In this document: positions 48,347 to 61,029 of the stretch, one piece after another
How positions within the stretch are numbered: the stretch's first letter is position 1
Layout of the letters: each line of letters starts with the position of its first letter
Source of the DNA: Flaccisagitta enflata
Lineage: Eukaryota > Chaetognatha > Sagittoidea > Aphragmophora
Reading direction: 5' to 3'
NCBI GenBank assembly: GCA_965153355.1
Contig: OZ231128.1
Span: 27,404,001 to 27,468,000, forward strand
DNA: 64,000 nt
Notes under the pieces: model-generated
Database searches by the model: none
Told to the model about the DNA's origin: nothing
The model's input: the letters and a program-made list of their open reading frames with translations, nothing else
Translations under genes and position numbers: made by a program

Positions 48347-48467
48347 AACGATGGAGATACAAGGAGTTGAGGGTCGCGCGAGGTCTCATTCTTTCACAAA
48401 TAGTGACTCGAGTAATTCTGCCAACTTACATAAGGATCCGTCAAGGTTTGCATATTGACCTACCCTA
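48305..48467 (-). repeat. Right terminal inverted repeat
   Basis: Inverted counterpart of 26,638-26,800. The outermost GCATATTGACCTACCCTA is a perfect match; inner matches AACTTACATA, CAAGGA, TGAACGATG. Confidence 0.8.
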
Positions 48468-48476
48468 GTGTCACAG
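48468..48476. other. Target-site duplication, right copy
   Basis: GTGTCACAG directly after the ...CCTACCCTA terminus, identical to 26,629-26,637. Confidence 0.85.
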
Positions 48477-49082
48477 TGGCATGAAATTTGGAGCGTATGT
48501 CCTTCAAGTAGTCCTCTATTAGATAGAAACCTGAAAAGTGATTAACTTTGAGAATTTATAGTGTTTTAAAAAAAGATAATCGGCATACTCAGATTTTGCC
48601 ATGAAATAGCAAAAAAATTAGAAGGATTAAAATTTGATGATAATACAATATTTGAACAACTTAGCATTTGCGCAGTAGGATGAAATTTTTTGTACATCAC
48701 ATTGGAATGATGATAACTGATTAAAAAGCTGAGAAATGATCAGATAATCTATTTTTGATAGGTTTTGCTTGTTATTTGCTTGTCCGGACAAAATCCGGAC
48801 ATGCCAATGTGGCCAATTTGACCTAATTTTTACTACCCCTAGGGGTAGGGGTAGTCACAAAAAATGGTTTGGCAAGGTAATCCAGGTAGTTAGGAAGGTC
48901 ATCCAACTATAAAAACTTGTCACAATGCAATAGACATTGCGGTAATACTGTTAACGTGGTGGTGAGTCGGGTTCTCTCGTTGAAAAGAGATTGTGACATT
49001 CGCCTTGAATTAAGATATGTAAAAGAAAAAATTAAAAAAGTGAACAAAATAGGGAATGAACAAAACAAGGAAAGAATGAATG
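48477..49082. other. No gene seen; short perfect palindromes
   Basis: CTACCCCTAGGGGTAG at 48,833-48,848 is a perfect palindrome; TGTCCGGACA and ATCCGGACAT lie nearby at 48,781-48,802. Confidence 0.6.
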
Positions 49083-49412
49083 AGCGGATGAATGAATGAA
49101 TGAATGAATGAATGAATGAATGAATGAATGAATGAATGAATGAATGAATGAATGAATTATCAAATTATTGAATTATTGAATTATTGAATTATTGAATTAT
49201 TGAATTATTGAATTATTGAATTATTGAATTATTGAACTATTGAATTATTGAATTATTGAATTATCTAATTATCTAATTACTTAATAATTGAATTATTGAA
49301 TTATTGAATAATTGAATGAAAAAATGAACTAATGAATGTATAAATGAATGAATTAATGAATGAATGAATGAATGAATGAATGAATGAATGAATGAATGAA
49401 TGAATGAATGAA
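49083..49412. repeat. GAAT and TTGAATTA microsatellites
   Basis: GAAT to about 49,155, an 8-bp TTGAATTA array at about 49,160-49,265, degenerate copies, then GAAT again to 49,412. Confidence 0.95.
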
Positions 49413-49854
49413 TTTATGGACGCTCAGAGAGGGTAGAAAGAACGGAATCAAAAAGAAATACAAATAAGGTTGAATGATCGGATTATGGTATATGGACATG
49501 TTTTACTTTCTGGGATTTGTAAAAGAGGTAAAACAAAAATGAAAAAGTTGAAGAAAGTAAAATGTGGCAAAGAGAGAGGAAAAAAAGTAGTTTTAAGGAA
49601 CATAAATAGACTTCTAAAGACGACCATGGACGTCTACAAATAAGCTCTAAAGGACGGAAAAGAGACAAGCCAAAAGAGAGTTTGACTAGAGATAAGATTT
49701 CTTCTCTTTTTCGTCCGAATTTCTCCACGAAAAATAAGCAGATTTCTTTTTCTTTTTCACATTCAGAATTTCTGACCTCTCCTTGGATACTCATGACTGC
49801 GCATAATTCAGTTCCTCTTTGTCTTTTGTGTGTCTATCTTCTCTATCCTCACTC

Positions 49855-50035
<181 letters not shown>

Positions 50036-50139
50036 TTTTCATTTTTCTTCATTATTTACTCTACTTTTCTCTGTTTGAGGTTGTTTCTCCTTGTTTTCAG
50101 ATGTTGGACAAGCTTGTTCATGTTAGGATCATTATGTGA

Positions 50140-50809
50140 ACAGGCCTCTTGATTTTGGAGTAGCGAGCAGCGTTGCTTCTCTGCAGGGGAAGGAAGATGT
50201 CGTCAGGTCCCAAAGATAGAAGAAGAAGGAGGAGAAGAAAAAAAAAGAAAAAAGAAAGAAGATAGAAAAAGAAAGAGAAGATCCAAATGGAAATGATGGT
50301 AATCGTAGTCAGCATTGATATCATTTGCATATTGTAGTTTTATGATTACTGCTCTTGTGTAACTTAGTTGATTTGAGTGACTGTGAGCTTAAATCAAAAT
50401 ATGATAAGAAGCTAATCCTTTATGTTGTGAATTAAAAAAAAAAGAAAATCTTAATCGCATCTTTTGTTTATCAACATCATCATGAATTTCATGTAGCCCC
50501 CCGCCATAAAGTGGATATTGACAACATATATACTGAAAAAAATAGTTTCAACGTAGAGATGAATCGATTATTCGTGCCCATGAGACCACCTGTTGGCCTT
50601 GGTGGGAGAGGGGGCTAGAGTCGCCTCAGCTTAGCAGGGATCCACTGGCAGATGCCAGGTCAAGTCAAAGGTCCGCATTGTAGTAGCCGATTCTGGTATG
50701 GTATGGCACCCCCTCTTAATATCCACCGACCCTCACTTTCAAGTTAAGTCAGCAGCGTTCTTGGGAGAATTTTTGCTTGTCGGCAGAAAAGAACAATCAA
50801 GAGGCCTGT
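50140..50809. mobile_element. Possible element with 15-bp inverted ends
   Basis: ACAGGCCTCTTGATT at 50,140 faces AATCAAGAGGCCTGT ending at 50,809. No coding content and no clear target duplication. Confidence 0.4.
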
Positions 50810-51327
50810 ATGTGAATATCTTTCTGGATGAGTAATGGACTCAATTGCAAGTTGCACCCCCTCACTTTCCTCCCTCTTTTAACTAATCCTCCTCAGGGGC
50901 TCGACCACACTTCCCTCGGCGCCACAAAAAAAAAACAGTGGAAATATGTTTTTCTTTCGCGATAGTTTGCATAGAACATAAGCTCTCACTAAACTAAATG
51001 GTTTATTTCAATCAAACAAAATAATCCATATCTTTTCTTCCTTTTTTCCTCTTCACTTCCTTCTTAATCATGCGCAAAACATGGATTATCTACAGGTAAG
51101 AAAAATGCAACTTCGAACTTGACTGATCGGTCATTGCTCTCATTTTCATGCTCTTTTCAGATGCGTCCTCGAATCTCAATATGAATTACCGTCGGTGTCG
51201 GTCGGTCTGTTGGTTTGTCGGTCAGTTGGTATGTCGACCTATCGCTTTTTTGGTCTGTTGCTCTATGTGACCGCCTGTCTTAAAGACAAATTTTTGGTAC
51301 TTTTGATTGCGGCGAGATCCGACAGCT
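50810..51327. other. No gene seen
   Basis: Mixed sequence; a GTCGGTCGGTCTGTTGG body fragment of the HD type at about 51,192-51,240. Confidence 0.45.
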
Positions 51328-51440
51328 GACCAACTGATTGATACCTCTGTCTTTAACCAACTGATTGATACCTCTGTCTCTAACCAACTGATTGGTATCT
51401 CTGTCTTTAACCAACTGATTGATATCTCTGTCTTTGAGAG
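51328..51440. repeat. 27-bp tandem repeat x4
   Basis: CCAACTGATTGATACCTCTG units at a 27-bp period. Confidence 0.92.
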
Positions 51441-52011
51441 GTTTCTTTAACTCTCATTAGAAATTGAAGCAGCCGGTCTGTCTCTATCTATCTGTCTGTC
51501 TGTCTGTCAGTCTATCTGTTCCCCATTTATCACTCACAATCTACAGGCCAAATTCACTCAACAGACTGACTCAGTCCAGACCAGTCGTTGCCCGATAGGG
51601 CTTGATGAAGTAATTAGGAATAAGAAAAAGAATTATTAGTGAAACAGAAAAATAAATACGTACGCCATTTTTTGAAAAAAAAATCACATGGACTAAATCG
51701 CGAATCATACTTGGTCCTGATATTCATTTCCCCCCCCTCTCCCCCCCCCCCGATATATTTGCATACAGTCATAATTGGTAATTGTTGAAAGGGCTGACAT
51801 GTAAATCAGCTTTCAACCTTTTTTTCATCCTCCCAATATCTTCACTTTTAGTTGGTAAAAAGGCTGACAAGACAAACGTCTCACACTCATTTCTGGTCTT
51901 CCCGTTATCTTCATTTGTAGTAGCTAACTAAAAGAGCTGACATGACAAACGACTTTCACTCATTCCGTCATTCATTTCTCTCTTTCAGATCTCTCTCTCT
52001 CTTTTCACTTT
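51441..52011. other. No gene seen; short repeats
   Basis: CTGT repeat at 51,490-51,515. A loosely repeated block (GGCTGACA...CTTTCA...CATT...ATCTTCA) occurs about three times between 51,780 and 51,980. Confidence 0.45.
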
Positions 52012-52090
52012 TACACGCGTGCTACGCGACTCTTTAACTTACTTCCTCACTCACTTTGTCCCTCTGTCCATTCATTCGTTTGTCAGTTAA
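52012..52090 (+). repeat. HD-family fragment
   Basis: CACGCGTGCTACGCGACTC, then CACTTTGTCCCTCTGTCC and TTAATCCGT. Confidence 0.7.
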
Positions 52091-52329
52091 TCCGTATAAC
52101 TTTACTTTTTTGACGTCATTTGACCATTTTTGTCATGAAGCAAAAAGCGTGAAAAAGGGAACAAAAAAGCCAATAAATAATTATGATGAAACAGTACTAT
52201 GCAGTCAATTGCATTTTTAGTCGCGTGAAAAAAAGACGATACAGATCTTTTGTTTCTTTCGGGTTTCCCCGCTTGGGCGAAGCTTTAATTCAAGTAGGTT
52301 CGGGTCCAAATGTATAAAATCCAGCCCTC

Positions 52330-52422
52330 ACCTAGCCCTAACGCTAGCCCTTACCCTAACCCTAACCCTAAAACCACCCCCGACCCCAACCTTAACCCTA
52401 ACCCTACCCCTAACCCTAAATA
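52330..52422. repeat. Interstitial telomere-like CCCTAA repeat
   Basis: CCCTAACCCTAACCCTAAAA and further CCCTAA units with substitutions (CCCTAGCCCT, CCTTAACCCT, CCCTACCCCTAA), about 14 units in total. TTAGGG is the usual telomere unit of most non-insect animals. Confidence 0.85.
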
Positions 52423-52484
52423 AAAAAAAACGCTTAGAAAGTCAGTAAAACAAAAGACATCACCGAATTCGAAAACAGTACCCG

Positions 52485-52735
52485 CGCCTCTACACCCCGC
52501 TATGTCGGTCCGTCGGTCAGTCGGTCGGTCGGTTGGTCGGTTGTTTGGTCGGTCGGTCGGTCGGTCGGTTGGTCGGTTGGTCGGTCGGTCCCCTTTTTAT
52601 TTTTTCAGCGTTTTTTAGCTTTTTGAGCATACCGCTCCTGCTCAGATGCTCTAGATGCCCCAGATGCTCCTGCCCACCCGCATGCGACTTGCGACTTGCG
52701 ACTTGCGGCCTTGTTGTAATGTAATTAAGAGTCTT
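52485..52735 (+). repeat. HD-family copy with long GTCG array
   Basis: CCGCGCCTCTACACCCCGCTATGTCGG, about 80 bp of GTCGGTCG/GTTG, CCGCTCCTGCTCAG, CCTGCCCACCCGCATGCGAC, then CGACTTGCGGCCTTGTTG. The head hairpin is degraded. Confidence 0.88.
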
Positions 52736-52845
52736 GGCCTTTTTTTTTCTCGAAAACTTAAATTGTTAAGAAGAGGAGCAGACAAAGCAGAAGCCTCTGC
52801 CAATCTGGCAGATGTCGTCTTTGTCTCAATCTGTTCATACAGCTG

Positions 52846-52920
52846 AACCCCGCAATATCGGACGTCGAGGGACCAATAAACTTAATCAGTTATAGGCGGA
52901 TTTTTGTTGTTGTCAATATA
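52846..52920 (+). repeat. pogo/Tigger-like MITE fragment
   Basis: CAGCTGAACCCCGCAATATCGGACGTCGAGGGACC...TCAGTTATAGGCGGATTT aligns with the element in intron 5 at 37,268. Confidence 0.55.
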
Positions 52921-52925
52921 AGTAA

Positions 52926-53274
52926 TACCATACTTCCTCTAATTAGCGCCCGGGGCGCTTGCAAAATTTAAAAATTACATTGCTTAATCTGCTCTGTAAT
53001 TAGCGCCCCCTCTGAAATATTATAAGAAAAAAATATAGCTGAAAAACAAAGAAAAACAAACAATATTGATTAAAAATTGGCACAAAACGCTACTGAAATA
53101 GAAAAATCAATTCAAGGAGTAAGAAATACAGAAAGAATGACATGAAAATTCAACATTAAAATTATTTTTTCATATAGAGCATAATCAAAAATTTATTACA
53201 TTAAAGATTTTTATTTGAGAAAGAAGGGGGGGGCGCTAATTAGAGGGGAGCGCTAATTAGAGGAAATACGGTAT
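52926..53274. mobile_element. MITE with TTCCTCTAATTAGCGCCC ends
   Basis: Left end ATACTTCCTCTAATTAGCGC, right end GCGCTAATTAGAGGAAATAC, with a second inner copy of the motif at each side. It is the same family as the element at 3,376-3,893. The interior is AT-rich and non-coding. Confidence 0.8.
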
Positions 53275-53284
53275 AAAGAATAGG

Positions 53285-53605
53285 ATGGGCTCAATTTGGG
53301 TATTCTAATAGGAATTTATTTCAAAGCACTTTTCATGTTCCACTTGTATGATTGGAGCCAGGTCTAAATGGAAAATTGATTTGGACTTGATCTAGGCACT
53401 CCGTAATCAATGCTGTAGTTGTATAGAATTGATTGCTGTTGTTATCAGAAATATTTCTTCCATTGTCATTCTATACAATTACTGAATTAATCACGGAATG
53501 CCTAGATCAAGTCAACATAGATTTACCAAGTAGATTGGGCTTCGTTTATAAAAATGGAACATGAAAAGTGCTTTGATATCATTTTTCTTTTGAAGGCCCA
53601 TATTG
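53285..53605. mobile_element. Fold-back element
   Basis: ATGGGCTC...CAAAGCACTTTTCATGTTCC faces GGAACATGAAAAGTGCTTTG...GGCCCAT. Inner arms GACTTGATCTAGGCACTCCG and CGGAATGCCTAGATCAAGTC match. Confidence 0.88.
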
Positions 53606-54569
53606 TGCCTATTCTTCTAAAGAAATGTCCTATTGCAACTAAGATTTTAAAACCATTAGTGACGGATTTCGTTACTGTTAAGCGGGCTGTGACTGAATTT
53701 CTTTCAATCTCCATCACACTCCATTACTCTGCTTATTCGTCATTATCACTTTACGATAGTTTTAGCATGTCTCTCCGTCTGTCTCACTTTCAGCTTTTTT
53801 TTCCTTCGTATTCTCAGTTGGTTAATCAGAAGTCGTGATTTGTGAAATTCTTCTGATCAATTGATTGCATTTACTGTCATGTTTTCATCAAAAAAAATGA
53901 AAACGAAGAGATTTTGACGATTTGGCTCTAGTACTCGTTTTGGTGAATATGTATCTCAAAGCTGCCATTGTGTTCTTGTTTGTTTTTTTTCTTTAACGAA
54001 TCCAATGCCGCATTCATACCCCACCCCTCCTTTACCTCTAGCTGTTGAGCTGTTGAGCCTTACCTTAATCTTTAATCCACCCTTAGTCCCATCCATTCCC
54101 CTAACCCCACCCTTGCCACACCACACATTTTCATCGCGCGAATATATCGTTGCGCCGAAAAAAAACCTGTGACTCTATTTTAGCAAAGAACAAAGTCCGT
54201 TTTCATACAATGTTTGAACATTATATCTGTTTTTACAATAACATTATTCTTAACTATAGAGAGTCAGAATGAGAGAAGAAGAGAGCCCTGAAAAATTAGT
54301 TTCAGTTGGCATCGCGACTTTCACGGGCTTCCTCAGCTCAAGAAAAACTGATTGCTAAGCACCTCATCTGTTCGGAGAACAACGCCGATACCCGTGGACA
54401 CAAATCGAACGTGCGCATGCGATTCTTGAACCCACTATCTCAGTTAGCGGGCGTGTCCGTCTGTCTGTCTGTTGGACGGCCCGTCTGGCTGTCGGTCTGG
54501 TCGTCCATCCGTTCGCAACACTCTGCTTTCGGGGGCTTTTTTTCCTCTTTGCGATCGTTCTCTCTCTTT
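53606..54569. other. No gene seen
   Basis: Ordinary AT-rich DNA. A GTCTGTCTGTTGGACGGCC block at 54,460-54,500 resembles a decayed HD body. Confidence 0.4.
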
Positions 54570-54780
54570 TTTTTGGGTGCGCCAACGCTATAACAGGCTC
54601 TGTCCCTCGGTCGGTCGGTAGCGCTCGAGTTGAAAATCTCTATAAAAATCTAGATATTCATCATTGATAATCATATACTATTACGCTAGAGCCAACTGAA
54701 TTTCTGATAGGACTAATTGAGCTTTTGATAGGGCTCATAGAGCTTGGGATGGGTCGAATAGAGCTTGAGATGGGTCCCTG
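54570..54780 (+). repeat. HD-family fragment and diverged 21-bp repeats
   Basis: GGGTGCGCCAACGCTATAAC, AGGCTCTGTCCCTCGG at 54,573-54,632. Three to four units of GATAGGGCTCATAGAGCTT type at 54,690-54,775 resemble, in reverse, the array at 1,630-1,960. Confidence 0.65.
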
Positions 54781-55480
54781 CCCTGCCCAGTGAATCGCTT
54801 CCTCTGCCCACACACACGCAATCTTAGTCTTTGCTACCTCAAGTGTCAGTCAGTGACAAGTTTCACTTAACACCATTAGGCATTATAAACTCAACAATTT
54901 CAGCCAAATCAGAAATCTGGGCTTAGAGCATATCACAAGGAACAAGAATGAATGTTTCTGTACTTGTCTAAGGTTTTGTCGCTGATTCTGTCTGTGGCAC
55001 TGACTCTTGCCTTTGTCTTTGTCTTTGTCTATGACTCTTTCTTTGTCTCTGACTCTGACTCTACCTCTTACTCAGTCTTTGGCTTTACATGATGTTTGTT
55101 TCTCAGTTCTCACATAAGAAGGTGTACCCAGTTAATCAGCTTTATCTCCGACATTGTCACTGTCTTTGTCTCTCTGTCTCTGCCCTTGTCTCTCTAACTC
55201 TGGTTCTGTCTCTCAACCTCAGTCCCTCACAAATGGCATTTGGCTTCTGTAACGCAAAAAAGAGTGAAAAGAAAAAAAAAAGTCTTCTTCTTGATGAAAC
55301 GCAGTAAACTTGAAAGAAAAAAAATCGTTTTTAAAGAAACAAAAGAAAATTGTAGAGGAAAAAAAAGAAAAGCAGAGCTTAGGCGTAAAAATAATCAGTC
55401 GAAACGGATGGGAATCTCATCCTGAAAGAGAATCTCAACTTTCTCTCTTCCCCCCACCCCGTTTCTTTCTATTTTTTTTC
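54781..55480. other. No gene seen
   Basis: CTTTGTCT-like degenerate repeat at 55,000-55,085 and A-rich sequence. No supported exon. Confidence 0.4.
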
Positions 55481-55490
55481 TTTCTTTCTC

Positions 55491-55530
<40 letters not shown>

Positions 55531-55532
55531 TT

Positions 55533-55616
<84 letters not shown>

Positions 55617-55617
55617 T
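55481..55617. repeat. CTTT microsatellite
   Basis: About 130 bp of CTTT. Confidence 0.97.
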
Positions 55618-55667
55618 TAGTTTTCAAGTTGTATCTTTTCCGGTCTTGCCTCTCTTCTTCCTTCATC

Positions 55668-55850
55668 TTTTTACACGCGACTTTGTGTCACATTTCGGTC
55701 GGTCCGTCGCGTTGGTCCGTCGCGTCGGCCCGTCGCGTCGGCCCGTCGGTCCGCCAGTCCGTCGCGTCGGTGTGTCGTTCACAAAGTCGCTCCACGTGGT
55801 TTTCAGCCCCTGTCCACGCGTCCGCGTTGCCGTGTATCTGGCAGTGTTTC
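55668..55850 (+). repeat. HD-family copy with GTCGCGTCGG body
   Basis: TACACGCGACTTTGTG, repeated CCGTCGCGTCGGC, then GTTGCCGTGTATCTGGCAGTG. The body microsatellite differs from other copies. Confidence 0.8.
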
Positions 55851-55856
55851 TCCTTT

Positions 55857-55857
<1 letters not shown>

Positions 55858-55912
<55 letters not shown>

Positions 55913-55972
55913 CTTCTTCTTCTTTCTTCTTCTTCTTCTTCTTCTTCTTCTTCTTCTTCTTCTTCTTCTTCC

Positions 55973-56003
<31 letters not shown>

Positions 56004-56080
56004 CTTCTTCTTCTTCTTCTTCTTCTTCTTCTTCTCCTTCTTCTTCTTCTTCTTCTTCTTCTTCTCCTTCTCTTTCTTTT
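55858..56080. repeat. CT then CTT microsatellite
   Basis: CT at 55,858-55,906 followed by about 170 bp of CTT. Confidence 0.97.
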
Positions 56081-56188
56081 TCTCCCCCCTTTTAGCCTTC
56101 TGCCTTTCTTTCCCATTGAAATCAACCCAGGGTTTTTACTCAGCTTTTTTCTCCGGAATCCAAGCCGAGAGAGAGACAGTGACAGAGA

Positions 56189-56189
<1 letters not shown>

Positions 56190-56273
<84 letters not shown>
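56190..56273. repeat. GA microsatellite
   Basis: About 84 bp of GA. Confidence 0.97.
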
Positions 56274-57320
<1,047 letters not shown>

Positions 57321-57499
57321 ATAGAGACGGATATACTAACAGAAGGAAAGACAGACAGAAAGACAGACACTCAGATAGGCGGACAGAACAGCAGACTATC
57401 ACACCGAGATATCAACAGATTACGCAGACAAGAGATGAGATCGCCTAAAATAGACAGAACTTCTGGATCAAGACAGAAGCTGACACGGACTATAAGGTA

Positions 57500-57562
57500 G
57501 ACTGGTCTGAGATAGACCAGTCTGAGATAGACCGGTCTGAGATAGACCGGTCTGAGATAGAC
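57500..57562. repeat. 15-bp tandem repeat (GAGATAGACCGGTCT)
   Basis: Four units upstream of the rearranged element copy. Confidence 0.9.
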
Positions 57563-57810
57563 AGGGAGAACCCGACACTTTTTTGGGGGGCAGAAAGGTG
57601 CAACCAAGTCAGACCTGCAATCACTTTTAGCTTCTAGTAGGACTAATTTGGGAACTTGGGTTTAAATATAATGATGCTGGATCACTTTTCTTTCCATGAA
57701 GCAATTGCGGATAATTTTGCACACCCTGTTCGATGCTAATCATTTTCTCTTGATGCTTCAATTTTTTTATCTCAAATCTTGTATTCCAATCATTTCAAAG
57801 GAGCTCCAAC

Positions 57811-57988
57811 CTGACGCTGCTCTTCCCAATTTGCTCGTCGACGTTGGTGACCTTCATCCAGTTCGCTCCGTTTTCGCTTTGTCGGTTCTTGCAATGGAAA
57901 TGGGAAGTCCTCATCGGAATACGCGTACCACGTCAGTAGTTCTTGATGGCGTTTTAGACGGTCATTATGGGCATCCGAATTGAGTTTC
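57811..57988 (-). pseudogene. Copy of exon 2 in the rearranged element
   Basis: Same splice sites and frame as 30,378-30,555, three residue changes. It is separated from its downstream exons by the rearrangement, so it is probably not a working gene. Confidence 0.85.
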
Positions 57989-58517
57989 CTGACAACATTC
58001 AAGAACATAAATTGTAAGTTTGAATTAGAAAGATGCCAAGACAGACACTGAAATAAAAAAAGTAACAAAGAGACAACCATACACATTCACGGACTAACAG
58101 AGACCGGAGACAGACAGTGACAGATAAACATTGAGTACAGACATATACACACATACAATTATACAAACTAAGAAGGGCAAAATGAGAGAGGAGAGATAAT
58201 AAACCGAGTGAGCAGAAGTAAAATGGAATTGCTGAGCGGCAATGATAAGGATAAAGAGACATACTTGGAAACAAAGACAGACACGGACAGACAAGCACAG
58301 ATAGAGAATGGGGAGTAGGAGCAGGCAGAAAGATAGAAGCAGAAAGACATGAATACAGACAGACCCAAAAATAAACAGACAAACAGATTCAGACGGGCCA
58401 GAGAGGCAACAGATAAAGAAAAAGACGGACAGCCAGGGACTCAGGGAAAAACAGTCATTAAAACGGGGACAATGATAATAAACCCAACAGGCCAACAATT
58501 GCGTGCTCTGCTTTTCA

Positions 58518-58519
<2 letters not shown>

Positions 58520-58588
<69 letters not shown>
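58520..58588. repeat. CA microsatellite in intron 1 copy
   Basis: Counterpart of the GT tract at 29,816-29,868, longer here. Confidence 0.95.
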
Positions 58589-58590
<2 letters not shown>

Positions 58591-58895
58591 CTTTCTTCCA
58601 TTTTTTTACTCTTTCTTTCTTTCATTCATTATTTTTTCTTGCTTTCTGTCTTTCTCTTTCTTTTTCTTTCTTTCTCCTTTCTTCCTTCCTTCCTTTCAAC
58701 CTTCCTTCCTACCTTTCGTCCTCCCTTCCATCTTTAACTTAAAAGTAAAAAAAAATCAAGAAATATTATGGAGGGGCGGACGGATGGACTGATGGACGGA
58801 CTGACAGAGCAATAAGTAGAGTCAAGTCTACGCAACCAAAATCATTCAGCTGTGGAGCTGGAGAAAGAAAAACAATGATGACGAACAGTCAACGA

Positions 58896-58931
<36 letters not shown>

Positions 58932-59293
58932 AAAACAGAGGCTGATTAGTCCTTCCTCCATCCACACGTATTGACTATTGTTGAAATACAGATTTTTTTA
59001 CACTTTTGAGGTCATTCATTTTCTTTATCTCTCTCTAGATCGGCTGGTTAGTTTGTCCTTCAATCCGTACGTTTAGTGCCACTGCCCACTAACAATACGG
59101 CCCCCATCCAACTGTGCCCCCATCCACCCGTGCCCCATCCACCCGTGCCCCATCCACCCGTGTATATATTCTATTTTCTTAAAACAACCAGAATTTCCCC
59201 CCCCCTTTCCCCTTAATGGCCGGGGATTTTTGTCTTGATATTTTCATTTCAAGATCATTTATGACTGAGGTTTTCTTCAGGATCGTTACTTAC

Positions 59294-59550
59294 CTCACAT
59301 CGTCGTAAAGGTGCAAGACGTCGTCAATATGCCCTTGCATCGATTTTGCCCCATCATTTTGGAAATGCACTCGAAGGGACTTGACCACGCTCTTCGCTGC
59401 ATCGCGCTTCGACGCCGCGCCTCCACTCCGCCAAATATTTGAGAAGAGTTTTAAAATAACTCTATTCGAGGGCCGAACACCGTCGGGAATTTTCTCAATA
59501 GGTTCTAAATCTCCTAAGTCTGCTTTCCAATCAAGGACTGGACGACGCAT
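59294..59550 (-). pseudogene. Copy of exon 1 in the rearranged element
   Basis: Encodes the same 85 residues as 28,742-28,998 and keeps the GTAAGT donor. It points away from the exon 9-11 copies at 61.3-62.5 kb, so a full transposase cannot be made from this locus. Confidence 0.88.
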
Positions 59551-60834
59551 ATTGCTGATAATTCTGATTCATTCATTGAATTTAATGAAGATGGCAACAA
59601 CAAATAAATGAAATGCACAAAATGATTTTTCATCATCTTCAATTACATAATACTTTCATTCTGCTATTCACTATTTCTTGTCATTTGCCTTCCACTACAC
59701 ACTTGCCACCTGCTTTCCACTTCACACTTGCCACCTGCTTTCCACTACACACTTGCCACCTGCTTTTCACTTCACACTTCCCACCTGCTTTTCGCTTCAC
59801 ACTTGCCCCCCGCCTCCTTCTTCACACATATGCCACCTGCTATCCAGTTAAAGATGGATTTCCGTTACTTTTTGATTTCCGTTACTTCTGGTTACGCTAT
59901 AACTGGGGGTAACTGTACGTTTGCACACACCAAATTCACGTTAATTTGAACATGACCAAGCAGGCCAATAGGTGCGCCACGTAGATCGTCAAACAAATGC
60001 ATTACAGACCGACAGACTGACTACCCACCGAGGGATAAAGCCAGTAAAAGCTTTGGCGCACCTAGAAATTAAGGAAGATTGATAATGCAAAATAAACCAC
60101 AAGGCCTCGGTACCAGGAGGACAAAAATCTAGATCAAGTTAATGCCTATCCAGCAACGTAATTGTCAACAAGTAACGTGGGGTTGCGCTATCGTCGCAGG
60201 CGGGTGGGTAGCAGCGACCCCCCCCCCAAAAAAAAACACAAAGTATCACACCCGCGCTACAGAAGAATGCGTACACGTTTTCACTGCATGTTTTCACTCG
60301 TGTGTGACCAATGGACCAATGGACCAACGGAACAACGGACCAACAAACGGACAAACAAAGCCTCTTAAGTCACTAGTCCGCAACTTAAAAATGATTACAT
60401 GAATTTCACCCTGACATGACATATCAACAGACAGATGGATCTAGCGAGCCGGTAACGTCGGTTTACACGTTATTTCACTGATCAAAATGGACTGGAGCAG
60501 AAACGTAAGGCTCTCAATTATCAACTCATGCTTACAGACCGACAGACAAAGCTTCCTATAACTCTGAGTCAGCGATCGTGCGACTTAAAACCTATTAAAA
60601 CTGATTAGCAATTGCAGAGTACCTCTTAGTTGTTGAGACAAAATTGGTTCCGATCACGATGAAATGTTTATGAAACGCAACAATATCTTCATTTGAAGTC
60701 GCGGACATGTTATTTATAGTATTAATAGAGTATTAATAGAGCATACTAGGTCTTCTGCTTAACTTGTCACCATCATTCTTTTTTTTTTTTTTTTTTCTCG
60801 CTCGTCTTTCCTCAAACAAAATCGTTCTCAGAAA

Positions 60835-61029
60835 TTGCGTCGTGGAATCGTGGCGCTCATTAGCGATCATCTAAACAAAAGGGTAGCGGTGGCTGCGGTG
60901 CTCTACGATCAGAAATCGAAGTTTGCGATTAAGAATGAACACCGAGACCCGATGCAATGGAATCTCTCTTTTTTCCTTAATTTGCATAATGCAGTCAATT
61001 CTAAACTGAGGTTACGGAACTTTCATTGA
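60835..61029 (+). pseudogene. Copy of the possible outward-facing exon
   Basis: Same frame as 26,939-27,133 (RRGIVALISDHLNKRVAVAA), with substitutions I/V, P/S and K/N and TTG in place of ATG. A CGTTCTCAG acceptor-like site precedes it. Confidence 0.35.

Larger units (their letters stand above)
26638..48467 (+). mobile_element. Giant 21.8-kb DNA transposon with transposase-like gene
   Basis: The two ends are inverted and begin with the same 18 bases, TAGGGTAGGTCAATATGC. Matching continues patchily inward: TATGTAAGTT at the same spacing, TCCTTG, CATCGTTCA. The element is bounded by a 9-bp direct duplication. It carries one large 11-exon gene on the + strand (28,742-40,858) and possible small outward-facing exons near each end. 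Most of its bulk is nested material: HD-family copies, MITEs, a 23-bp satellite of about 3.7 kb and microsatellites. TAGGG ends recall hAT elements, but hAT duplicates 8 bp; a 9-bp duplication with long inverted ends is more like Mutator or Merlin elements. The superfamily is therefore left open. A rearranged second copy lies at 57,612-64,000. Confidence 0.85.

Noticed and set aside
26638-48467. Calling the element a hAT transposon outright
   Set aside because: TAGGG ends fit hAT, but adjacent duplications match only as 9 bp and the protein does not show a hAT dimerisation region that I can recognise.
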